Of a DNA stretch of 64,000 nt, positions 1 to 11,837 are shown piece by piece. The position numbers and the translations under genes are program-made. The notes beneath the pieces are model-generated. The model worked only from the letters and a program-made list of their open reading frames with translations. It had not been told where the DNA came from and ran no database searches. Position 1 is the first letter of the stretch. Each line of letters begins with the position of its first letter. The stretch is taken from assembly GCA_000611775.1 (NCBI GenBank), contig KK106981.1:1066162-1130161 (forward strand), read 5' to 3'. This stretch comes from Umbilicaria muhlenbergii. Its lineage: Eukaryota; Ascomycota; Lecanoromycetes; Umbilicariales; Umbilicariaceae.

Positions 1-1757
1 TAAGAACTCAGAAAGTTATTAATTATGTAAATAAGTCTCAAGTTTTGATGTTCTGTCTTGATTTTCAGGGTCTTCTCACTATTCAGAGTCAGAACTTCGC
101 ACTTAAAGACTTACAACACATAGAACTTTAACACCTCAGCAGTTATGACAAAATGTTATTTGAGAGAATTGTAGAGATCAATAAAGTGAGTAGTTCTTAC
201 ACTGAAAGTATTATCATATCTGAAGAACTCACTGTTGTACAAAAAAGACAAGTTTGGGTACAAGCAATTACAGGGGGTTGAGTACAGTAAGGCTGAAATG
301 GCTGAGAAGTACTGAAACTGTCATACAATATACTCTGTCAGCCTTACTGTAACCACCTGGGTACAGGGTGAGAATTAAGGTCAGACATCAGCAGCAAAGT
401 TGTTGCAGAAGTGCTTACTCAACAACAGAAAGATGATAAGTGAAAACCTGTAATTTACTTCTTAAAAACAATGTTGCCTGAGGAAATGTAATATGAGATT
501 CATGACAAAGAGATGCTAGCAGTTGTTAAAGCTCTTCAAGAATGATGTGATATGTTATTAAACTTACAAACAACCCCTTTTGTTGCAATTACAGATCATC
601 ATGCTCTGAAGTACTTTATCATCAAGTGATTACTTAATTCATGACAGGCTAAATGAGCTGATATTGTGACAGACTACAACTTCAAGATTATTTACTACTC
701 AAGAATAATCAACATCATTGTTGATGTTCTGACAAAAAAACATGATGAGTTGATCACTCAGAAAGAAAAGGAGATCACTGCACAGACATAATTATTTCTG
801 AATTTTAATTACATAATAACTGCAATAGATGAGAGTTCAATGAACATTAAGAATAATTCACTGAATGAGGCTGAACAAGTGAAAAATTCTTATCAGCTGA
901 TGAATCAGATTCTGCAAGTCAACTGTTTTCATGAATCACTAAACCAGTACTGTCAAATGACAAGAAAGAAGAAATGAGGCTGAAAGCTTTAAAACGAAGC
1001 TCATGAACAGCTGACAGTAAAACATATTAAACATTAAAAGACTCTGAAACTGCTTGCATGCTGCTACTACTGACTCTGAATGAACTGAACAATAAGTTAA
1101 TTTGTTTGAAATTGCCACATCTGCTGCTGAACAAAGAACATGAATGAGCAGTATCAAGAAGCCCTGAAATCACTTTTAATTTCAAGTCATTCATGACAAG
1201 ATATTTCACTCAACTTGATTATCAGATTATTTAAAAGTGAAGGATTCAACACAATCCTGATAATCATTTACAGATTGATTAAAAAGAGACATTATATCTC
1301 TTGCTCAACAGATGAAGAAGAGAGAACATTAATGAAATACATCATTAAACTCTTGCTTCACAATGTATGAAGATTTCATGAATTATCACAGACAATTACA
1401 TCAGACTGAGGATCACAATTTATAACATTACTCTGAAAATACCTCTGTGAATGACTTTAAATCAGATTGAAACCTTTAACTACTTTTCATCCTGAGACAG
1501 ACAGGCAGTCTGAAAATGTAAATGTGAATATTGAACAGTATCTTAAAGCATTTGTGAACTATCAGCAAGATGACTGAGCAAAATGACTGTCAATGATTGA
1601 GTTTACAGTCAACAATGCAGATTCTAACTTCATCAAAGTTTCATCATTTTTTGCAAATAAGTATCAGGATCATGCAGAGCTCATCATGCAGATATAATGA
1701 TTAAGAGATTAATTCTAAAGAGGCAAGTATCTGATAATGAGCTGAACATACATATGT
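1..1757 (+). mobile_element. Ty3/gypsy remnant A (RNase H and integrase part)
   Basis: This is a decayed piece of a Ty3/gypsy LTR retrotransposon read on the plus strand. An RNase H region runs from about 380 to 720, with an ITDHHALKYF-like stretch near 590-625. An integrase core follows from about 1,230 to 1,720, recognisable by an ITDN...GSQF region near 1,390-1,425 and an FHPETDRQSE region near 1,488-1,515. No LTR is visible, the left end runs off the window, and a short hairpin element sits at 252-380. The copy is badly broken, with many breaks, and is a different subfamily from copies C, F, G and H. Confidence 0.8.
252..380. repeat. MITE-like hairpin element, copy 1
   Basis: A 129-base unit that recurs almost unchanged at 11,711-11,837. 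It begins with a GTTTGGGTACAAGCAATTAC-like stretch and ends GAGAATTAAGG. Inside it the motif GGGTACAGTAAGGCTGA is repeated inverted about 40 bases downstream, so the unit can fold into a hairpin. It codes for nothing. Its size and inverted repeat suggest a miniature inverted-repeat transposable element; no clear target duplication is seen, so the class is not settled. Confidence 0.6.
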
Positions 1758-1990
1758 GAGGTGCCAAGCCTCAGCTGAGGTGTATTAAATTTAATTAAGC
1801 ACTAGTGTCAGAGACATCTGCTGAGTCATGTTAAACTTAATCAGGTACTAGCGCGCACCACTGAAATATTAAACACTCAAATCAATACTGAACATTTAAA
1901 TGTCATCATGCTCTTAACATTACCTTCTTCTCTGAAAAGCATCATTCATGATGCTGTTATCATCATGTGACACCTGTTGAATGAACCTCA
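1758..1990. repeat. Short junction segment with a direct repeat
   Basis: This segment lies between copies A and B. It holds a small palindrome (GCCTCAGCTGAGG, about 1,768-1,780) and two similar 25-base stretches at 1,782-1,806 and 1,828-1,853, both ending in a CACTAGTG/TACTAGCG-like motif and followed by a short CpG-bearing stretch. No reading frame is seen. It may be a small insertion or the remains of an element end. Confidence 0.3.
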
Positions 1991-4844
1991 TCTCTCAGAA
2001 AGCAGATAAGCTTGAATCTCAACTTTTCACATTTCATAAAGATTTCAGATTCACGCAGTATTGTGAGTCTGAACAGTTCAAACTCACTGTGACTTGCTGA
2101 GGTATTTTCAGTGAAACTCATTCAACACTTCTCTGAAGCCTTTCAATTCACTTTTATTCACATAATACTACTCATTATCCTGACAATATCACGTCATGAT
2201 GCTGAAGAAGGTGTTTGATTGTGAATCTTCACAGTAGCATGTAATCTCAAATGATATAACATTCTCACATGTTGATTAACACAGAATGATCTCAGCTGCT
2301 TGTCTTTCAAGTTACAGCCTGATCATGTGAATTCATAAGTAGTAATGAGAGGGTTGAAACTCATGCATGAGTGAAAGTCTTTATTGAGGTAGAAAGGTGA
2401 GAGTGAGATCACTGAGAAATGAGTGTTCTTATCACTGACTTCAATCACAGGCAGTCACTTCACTCAGTCATCTTGCATGTAATTGTAAAACATTCAGAGA
2501 TCTTGTTTAACATCTTGAGTAACTCATTCTGTCTGATTAGCAGAGAGTACTTACTTAACATGATTCTCTTCTACTTCTTCAACTCACACTTTCACATGAT
2601 TTAAAGTAAGAATGATCTGATAAATCAGGTTCTTGTCTTCTAAGTTATTAAATATTCAGGTTAATGCATCTGCCTTGTCATTAATCTTGCCTGTTCAGAA
2701 GATGACTTGAAAGTTGAACTCTGATAAAATATTTAAGTATTTAACTTGATGTTATGTTAATTTCTTATTCTTTATGAATATCTTCAGTGCCTGATGATCA
2801 GTGAAGACTTGTATGAGCAAATCAGTGTGTTCAAGTTTGAGATATCAGTGTTTAAAACAGTGAATAATAGTCAGAAGCTTCTTATCATAAATGTAATAAT
2901 TGCACTCTGCTGATATCATGCTCTTACTGTAAAAAGTCACCAGGTGAAGAACTTCTTCATTATCATACTGAGAGAGAATTTCATCTGTCACAAGGTCAGA
3001 GGCGTCTGTCTTTAATATAACTTAATGATTGAGATTGAAGTGTCTCAATACAGGAGCTTCAGTAATGATGTGCTTGAGGTGCTTAAAAATCTGAGTGCAG
3101 TTCTCTGTTCAGACAAATAGTACCTCCTTTTTAATTAAAGTGATGAGAGGTTTGATTATTTTGAAGAAGTCATGTATGAACTGTCAGTAGAAGTTAATAA
3201 AGCTTAAAAAGTCTTAAACCTTCTTTAAGTTGATAAGTGTTGTTCAGTCAATGACTGCTTTTACCTTATGAGGGTTCATATGCAGACCTTTTTCAAAGAC
3301 AATGACTTCTAGAAAGACAGTCTCAGAAACATTAAATTCACACTTTTTAATGTTGACTTATAAACTCATCTCATGAAGACATTGAAGAATTAATTTAATG
3401 TGAACTCAGTGCTCCTTATGAGTCTTGCTGTAAATGAGGATGTTGTTGAGATAAGTTTAACAGAAATCATTAACATAATTTCATAAGATGTCATTAATGT
3501 ACTGTTGAAAGAAGCTTAATTTATTAATCAGCTCAAACAGTAACACCTTATACTTGTAGAAGCTCAGAGCAGTGATAAAAGTAATTAAATCCTCACTGTC
3601 TGAGTGCATACACAGCTTATTGAAGGTGGTGATGACATTTAACTGAGTTAAATGTTTGCAGCTTAAGACCTTCTCAATCACCTCCTCAATGAGTGATAAA
3701 GAGTAACAGCTTCACTTGATGAGAATATTAAGTTTACAGTAATTTAAGCAGAATCTGAGATCTTCATTAATCTTCTGAGTGAACAACACTGAGGAGGAGT
3801 AAGCTGTCTTGTTGAAAGTGATAAAATCTTTAAAAAGATTCTCATTAAGGTACTTCTTAACCTTCTGAAGCTTGTAGAGTGACATACAATAAACTTAATT
3901 TTAAGGTGAGAGCTTGCTGACCTGAGAGTGATCAAAGACATCAAGATACTCATAATATTCAACAGAAAGCTGTTGACAGATCTTCTTAAGATGTTCAGAA
4001 GTGTTTATTTTAAAGTTTATTTCCTCTGAATAACACTCCTGATTCAACATCAGTTGTCTATCAATGTTTTTCATTAACATGATAAATATGTGTACCTTCT
4101 CTTGATGAGTCAGCACTGCATATGAAGCTGCTCTCACACTGCAGACAGAGAACATGTTATCATTAACAGTCAGAGAAGGTTGAGACAGGATTTTAAGTAT
4201 TATCTGAACAGTTCAAAGAGGTGTTCAGAGAGGAGAAGACAGAGGTGAAGAGGTAAAATGTTAATGAAAAGACTTTTGTGAAAAGATAATGAAATCATCC
4301 TTTATGTTCAACACTAGTTGATTTCAGTTCATTCATGACTTTCTCAGGATAATGTCATGCTGTCTCAGATTAATTATCAACATAAAAATGATAATCTTCT
4401 TATGCTTCTCCTTCATAAGCAGACCTGAGTAGATGATGTGAGTTATACTGAGCTTGCAGAGCTTGTCATTAAAGCCATGTACTCACTTAAGCTTGAAGAG
4501 AGAAATGAGCTTCAGACTGAGCTGATTACAGATCATATAAGTTAATCAACTATGAATGAGTGAGTAAACTGTGCAACCAGTGTTAACTAAAGCTCAGAAG
4601 AGTATACAGAACCCTTGAGAATAAAGTGAACATGAAGTGACAAAAAGCTGCAGAGAGAAAAACTCTGAGTGAGTATTTAACTTTTTCATCTCATTGAGGT
4701 TTGAGGAACTGTTTGTATTACACAATGAAACAATATCACCCCTGACCATGACTTTGATAGAGGTTACTCTTTTTTCAACTCAGAATCAAAGTTATCATAG
4801 TTAATGTGAACCTCACTGACAGTCTCATCACGTCAGAAGGAAGG
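1991..4844 (-). mobile_element. Ty3/gypsy remnant B
   Basis: A decayed gypsy copy read on the minus strand. Reading from right to left, the protease-to-reverse-transcriptase linker lies near 3,900-4,155 (EYYEYLDVFDHSQ-like), and the reverse transcriptase near 3,200-3,700 (LTQLNVITTFNKL and a KYKVLLFELINKL-like stretch). RNase H follows near 2,620-3,100 and the start of the RNase H to integrase linker near 2,400-2,600. No LTR is seen at either end, and its right end is cut by the LTR of copy C. It is broken in many places and belongs to a different subfamily from C. Confidence 0.75.
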
Positions 4845-5133
4845 TGTCAGGGTCATTATATATATAATATGACAATATGACATTATGATACAACACTATA
4901 GTACAACACTATGGTACAACACTATAGCTTAAATATGATGACTCAGCGCTTAGCACCTTTACATTAAGTGAAAACTTTTCACAAGGAGGTGCAGAAACCT
5001 GCTTCCTCAGTGATCAGTTTAATCACTGAATAGAAGACATATAATCACTGCATTAACTTTATCATGACTTTACTGCCTGTGACATCTTGTTCAAACATTA
5101 TTATGATGACTGTCATACACTCATCTTCTTACA
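4845..5133 (+). repeat. Left LTR of copy C
   Basis: Starts TGTCAGGG and ends TTACA, about 289 bases. It is homologous to LTRs at 16,132-16,402, 29,202-29,495 and 44,624-44,890. The first 80 bases hold a microsatellite-like run of GTACAACACTAT units. The right boundary is set by the copy at 16,132-16,402, where similarity stops directly after TTTTACA. Confidence 0.7.
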
Positions 5134-8100
5134 TACTGATCACTCAGTACCTTCAGGTGAACGGTCATGTTGAAAACAAATAAAACATGATGACATCAAC
5201 ACTTCAATCTCATCAGGTCAGTGAAACAGTCAATTAAGTTGAATCAGAGCTTTTAATTAACAGATTTATATTATTAACTGTTGACACTCCTGCTTCTGAC
5301 ATCATCAATGACAATGATAAATATATTGATGCAGGTAACTCTGATGACTTCATTAATAATCTTGAAGCAGTCACTGCTCATAATCAGGAAGTCATCAAGT
5401 GTCAGTGATTACAACTACAATGAGTATGACAAGAAATTGAGTTTAAGGACAATAAAAGAAAGCTTCAGAAGTTTAATTAACATCTGTAAAAAAATCCTTC
5501 AATTATGATAAACTCAGAGAATGACACAGGTTCATCACATAAATTATGATGTTAAGTTATGACAGACATCACACCTCCCCCTTTTTAACATCTTATAAAG
5601 TCACAAGAGCCTCATCTCTATGCAGGAGGCATCAAAGTCATGAGATGAAAACTTCAAGAATACTTGAATGAAATTAATCAAAACTGAGAGCTGATGTCAG
5701 AGCAATTTCTTACTGAATGAGATTTCATCATCTGAGCAGGTACCTACCTTGAGAAAACAGTCATGAGTGACTGATGAAAGCAAAAAAAGCAGCATGATCA
5801 CACTTAAGTCACTTATAACAACTTTTTAAAGATTTTAAAGAAGAACCTATCCTCTGATGAAGACATGAATGAATAAAATATCATCACCTTTAATGCAGTT
5901 GAACTCTGCAGTCATGATACAATCACCTCTTGATATGACAGATTATCAAAACTCTACTGCTTTCTTTCAACTTCACACAAGGAAATCAGTGAGACACTCA
6001 TTCAAGACTGTTGATGATCAAGGCTTTCTCATCACATCTTGACTGAACTATGATGTTGAGATCTGACGCAGGTTGCAAGACAGTCAGTGCAGGAAATTTC
6101 AGCACATTTTAACATCATCATCAATCATAAACTGTTCTGAAGCCGCTCAGACACCAAAAAGGATCATTAAAGCAAAACTGACAACAACAAAAATATGACA
6201 CAGACGTCATACTACAACAAAAAAGAATCCCTCACTGAATAATAAACAATCTGCACTCAATTCACTCAATTCAGCTGTGAAAGAAAAAACAACTCATGAG
6301 GTTTCTATCATGAAAGTGACTGCAATCAGAGCCAGAATCTCAATCATATATTAATCACTGAAGAAGCAATTATGATGATGACATGAATATTCACAACCTC
6401 CTCACGCTGACAAGGAGACTTCATCTCAAGGAATGAAGTGAATGCATGAAGATCAACAGGTCTCTGCATTAAATGTGAAGTCATCAGTCATTAAACAAAT
6501 GATTGTATGACTGAATGATCTACAGCCGTCTTCATCACAGTAAATGTGAATAAATGACTCATGAATCACCTTCAGTTTGCCTCACTACTGATTATTGATG
6601 ATATCTCACGTTTGATATCAGGGTAGCTAGAGGTGGAACTGCACATAATGACAATGAGTGATATGATGAGCAAATCCTCACAATATTCATATATTATCAA
6701 CAACAGCAGTCAGGGCAATACAATTACATGAGATGTTATCAATAAGCTGTCCCTACTGACTGAATCCTATGAGGCTCAAGGCAATGCATGAGGTAATGTG
6801 ATTAAGCTATCAGAGTCTGTCATACTGATGATTACAGCATACAACACTGACAGTCACCTCTACTGTTATAATAATCACTTTTTTATCACACAAGACAACA
6901 CATCAGCTTCTTTTGTCCTCAGGTTATCATTTCTAGTACATGCAAACTCAAATCACTATTATGATACAGGTAAATTTCTATGAAGGAAGTTAAAACATAT
7001 TATCACACACTGAATATTCATCATCAGTGAAAAGAAGGCGTTGAAGAATGTTCTATGTATGAACAACCTCATTATTACTGATCACTTCATAGGGCCGGCG
7101 GACCTAGTGACTGATATGAAAAAATATACCCTTCAGATGAACTCATTACAGTATGACAGAGGTAGTGATGTGTATGACACATTATCACCTGAATATAATG
7201 AGTACATGAACATATTTTAAACAGCTGAGAAGTAAACTCTGCTTGAGAGAGATTCACATGATCATGTCATTGACTTAAAACTGAGGCAGCAACCCTCATT
7301 CAGAAAGTTATACTCAATGTCTTCAGCTGAACTCAATGTACTGAAGGTATATTTAGATGATGTTATGAAGATAAGCATAATCTGCAAATTAATATCATCT
7401 GCAGCTTCATCTGTCATATTCATGCTTAAATCAGATGAAAGCCTGTGACTAATCATTAATTATAGATGGTTGAATGACATTATCATTAAGAACTGATATC
7501 CCCTATCACTCATATCAGATATGTTGAATCATCTTCAAGGAGTTAAGAAGTTCACTAAGCTGAACTGCAAGAATGCATATAATTGAATATGAATCAAGGG
7601 CGGAGATGAGTGAAAAACAGCATTTCAAACATGATTCAGCTTATTTAAATATCTTGTCATGTTTTTCAGTCTCATGAATGCTCCTGCTACATTTCAGGCC
7701 TTCATTTCATGATCTTCATCTTAAGATCAGCAAATGCTTTTTTAATGCAACAGAAGTGAACTTCCTGAGGTTTAAAATCAATACTGAAGACATACATATG
7801 AGTTCAGAAAGGATTCACGCCGTTGAAGAATGACTACTCTCAGAGAACATTCATGAATTGCAGGTCTTTCTAAGCTTCATTAACTTCTTTCAAAGGTTTA
7901 TAAGGGATTATTCATGAATTACAGCACTGCTGTTAAATCTTCTGAAAACAGGAAAGAATAAAAAGAAGATTAAGAATACATCACTCTCTCCTCTTCAATC
8001 TCAACAGACTGTTATTAAAAGAAAGCAGAACAACCTGACCTCATTGTGAAGATTTAATACAGAGTATTCAGCACGTAACCTGCAAGTCAGAGGAAAATTA

Positions 8101-9242
8101 TGACAAGAAAACATCATATCTGCCTTTTTTTCACTCTCAGGAGTCACATTGAAAGTGTTTAATGCTTTGAAGGAGATCTTCATGAGTGCTTCATTACTAC
8201 ATTATTTTGATGAAAACAAACTCATGAGGGTTGAAATGAACGCCTCTGAATTCACAATTGATGAAATCTTGACACAACACTTCAAGGTCAACAGTCAATT
8301 GCACTGATTATTAATTACTTACTACAGCAAGAAGCTGCTAAATACTGAGACTTAATATGATACAGATGAGCAAGAGCTCCTTGTCATCATGAAAGTCATG
8401 CATCATTGATGACATTACTGTTGAGGCGCTAGGCACCTGATCATCATATTGACTGATCACGCAAACCTTGTTTGATTTATGACTACCTCAAACCTCACAT
8501 GAAGGCAGCTTAAGTGAGCTGAAAAGCTCACTGAGTACAACTTTAAGATCACATATTAAGAGAGCAAGAAGAACTCTGCTGATGATTTGTTAAAACAACC
8601 TGATTATGAACTGCTGAAGGCTGTCAGTACCTCAACTGCTGCTGAAATAATGTGACAGTCCTTTCATTTAGGAAGCAAGGACTATAAGTCAGTGCAGGAG
8701 AAATTATACACACTTGTCATAATGATGCTGCAGTCAAGACGCTCAGTATGACAGAGGCTACAACAAAAGAATGTCATACCTGTCACAATGAATAATATCA
8801 GTATGATGAATACTGAAGTTGACAGCATGATTGAAACATCAGCAGTTCATGACCTACATGCTCAAGAAGCAAGCCGTGATGAATATATCAATATGATGAA
8901 TACTGAAGTCAGCAGTATAACTGAAACATCAGCAGTCTGTGACTTATATGCTTAAGAAGCAAGCTGTGACTGAATGAAAAAGCCTGAGTATGCAGAACCT
9001 GAGCAGCACTCAATTAAGAATAATGCAGCAAGCACTGTAGTTATGAATGATGACACAAGTCATGTTTTTATTAATCTTTAAATTAAGGATAATACTTCTT
9101 CTGCTGACACTGTTGAAGTGCTTCAGCTCATGTCTACTCACTCACCCCTAGATGAGGAGATAACAGCTTATACAAGAATGTTTATCAAACAACTTGAATG
9201 TACAATTCATACTGAACAGTTGAAAGACGGTTTGATATGATG

Positions 9243-10891
9243 AGTACAACAGGGATTAACTACCCCTCTTGAGGATAAAAACAACTTGATTGAGTCAGAA
9301 ATGACAAATATGATGACAATACTCCCTGATGTAATGAAATGTTGAGAGGAAATTGAGGATGTCATATATTATGATGATAAGATCTACATTCTGCAGAACT
9401 CTGCTCTCTGTAATGCAGTTATCAGTTGATTTCATGATGATGTCTTTGCAGGTCATTTCAGAAAATCAAGAATTATAAAATTGATGCAGTGATCTTATGA
9501 CTGACTTGATGCTGTCAGAGACGTATGACATTACTGTCATGACTGTGTTGAATGCCAAAAGGTGAAGTCAGCTCATCACAAATCATACAGGTTATTAAAC
9601 TCATTGTCAGTCTCAACTGAGCTGTGACATACAGTGACAATGAACTTCATTATGAATCTGTCACTGAGCAGCATGTATGAAAGTATGACATGAGATTCAA
9701 TTCTTGTCATAGTCAATAAGTTGACCAAAATGGCTCATTATATTTCAGTACAGAAGACAATGTTGATTGCTGACTTCATTGAAGTGTTTATTCAGGACAT
9801 AGTCAAGCATCATGATGTGTCAAAAATCTTAATCACAGACAGAGACAAGCTGTTTATGTCAGAGCAGTGAATCAGCTTCTGCTTTCACATGTGATGTCAT
9901 CATAACATGTCAACAGCTTTCCACCCTCAAACTGACAGTTAAACAGAGAGGCAGAATCAGTCCCTGAAGATGTATTTACACATATTCATTAATGAGCAGT
10001 AAGAGGACTGAGTGAAGCTTTTACTCTGTGCAGAGTTCTCATACAACAACTTCATACATGCTGCTAAGTACAACAGGGATTAACTACCCCTCTTGAGGAT
10101 AAAAACAACTTGATTGAGTCAGAAATGACAAATATGATGACAATACTCCCTGATGTAATGAAATGTTGAGAGGAAATTGAGGATGTCATATATTATGATG
10201 ATAAGATCTACATTCTGCAGAACTCTGCTCTCTGTAATGCAGTTATCAGTTGATTTCATGATGATGTCTTTGCAGGTCATTTCAGAAAATCAAGAATTAT
10301 AAAATTGATGCAGTGATCTTATGACTGACTTGATGCTGTCAGAGACGTATGACATTACTGTCATGACTGTGTTGAATGCCAAAAGGTGAAGTCAGCTCAT
10401 CACAAATCATACAGGTTATTAAACTCATTGTCAGTCTCAACTGAGCTGTGACATACAGTGACAATGAACTTCATTATGAATCTGTCACTGAGCAGCATGT
10501 ATGAAAGTATGACATGAGATTCAATTCTTGTCATAGTCAATAAGTTGACCAAAATGGCTCATTATATTTCAGTACAGAAGACAATGTTGATTGCTGACTT
10601 CATTGAAGTGTTTATTCAGGACATAGTCAAGCATCATGATGTGTCAAAAATCTTAATCACAGACAGAGACAAGCTGTTTATGTCAGAGCAGTGAATCAGC
10701 TTCTGCTTTCACATGTGATGCTGTTGTAACATGTCAACAGCTTTTCACCCGCAAACTGACAGTCAAACAGAGAGGCAGAACCAGTCCCTGAAGGTGTATT
10801 TATGCATATTCATTAATGAGCAGCAAGAGGACTGAGTTAAGCTTTTACTTTGCACAGAGTTCTCATACAACAACTTCATACATGCTGCTAT
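9243..10891 (+). repeat. 824-base direct tandem repeat inside copy C integrase
   Basis: The stretch that begins GTACAACAGGGATTAACTAC near 9,244 recurs near 10,069, so two adjacent copies of about 824 bases lie head to tail. The first roughly 650 bases look identical, including the decay pattern. The last roughly 175 bases differ at several sites. Either unequal recombination after decay or an assembly join between two copies would explain this. Confidence 0.75.
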
Positions 10892-11710
10892 GAGAAAGAG
10901 CCCCTTTCAACTTAATTTAAAGTGAGACCCTCAGATGAGCCTAAGTAGGCTGCTTATACAGCACTCACATGAACAAATAAGACTCTATGCAGATGCACAG
11001 CAGCTTCAAGATCAAATTGCAACAACTCAAGAGCAGTTATGACAGGTCAATGAAACATATGTAAATTATTATAATCAGCGCTGAATGAAGATAACATTCA
11101 AAGAAGGTGATTTAGTACTGATCAATGAAAAGAATGTGTCAGTGAACAAGCAGATGAAGAAACTGCATTGAAAAAAGCTCAGCTCATTCATGATACAACA
11201 TGTGATAAGTCAATCATCATATGAACTTGACCTCTCAGAGGATCAAAACATCTATAACATATTCAACATCACTTTATTGAAGTCATTTCAAGACACACGT
11301 CATGTGTCTCCTGCATTGACAGGAAAAGACCTACTACTCAACTGAGATGATGAGTGAAAAGTTAAGGCAATTGTGAATAACTGTGTTCATGACAGCAGGC
11401 TTCAATACCTCATTAAATGAAAGCTGACAGATCAGGTGTGAGATGACACATGAAAGTTAACACACTTCATCTGCAATGCAAAGGCAAAAATGTGAAAATT
11501 TCATGCTGACAACTCTGACAAACAGAAATTCAGGTGAGCCTTAAAATGTGACTCTTCAAAATTGATTGAGAAGCTGTTGCAAAAGTCATGAGTCTTAAGA
11601 TGTGACTCTTCAAGATCAGACAGGCAGAACTGCATATTTAAGAACTCAGACTGCTTTATAACTTTCTTCTTTCAAGCTTCTTTATTCAACATCTCTGTCA
11701 AAAGTTAAGG

Positions 11711-11837
11711 TTGGGTACAAGCAATTACAGGGGGTTGGGTACAGTAAGGCTGAAATGGCTGAGAAGTACTGAAACTGTGATACAATATACTCTGTCAGCC
11801 TTACTGTACCCACCTGGGTACAGGGTGAGAATTAAGG
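11711..11837. repeat. MITE-like hairpin element, copy 2
   Basis: Second copy of the unit at 252-380, about 127 bases. The perfect 17-base inverted arms are at 11,738-11,754 and 11,795-11,811. It lies exactly at the join between the 3' flank of copy C and the 5'-truncated copy H. TTAAGG is present on both sides and may be a target duplication or part of the element. Confidence 0.65.

Larger units (their letters stand above)
4845..11710 (+). mobile_element. Ty3/gypsy chromovirus-type copy C
   Basis: A long decayed copy on the plus strand. Parts in order: left LTR 4,845-5,133; gag from the ATG at 5,187, with a CCHC zinc-knuckle-like pattern near 6,464-6,510; protease region about 6,580-7,000; reverse transcriptase about 7,060-7,790; RNase H about 7,970-8,640; a short repeat-coding stretch about 8,790-8,960; integrase about 9,250-10,900, which contains an 824-base direct repeat; and a chromodomain-like end near 11,330-11,510. 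It is followed by about 190 bases of 3' flank and then a hairpin element. It is broken throughout. Copies F, G and H are of the same family. It sits in the gag-side end of remnant B. Confidence 0.85.
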
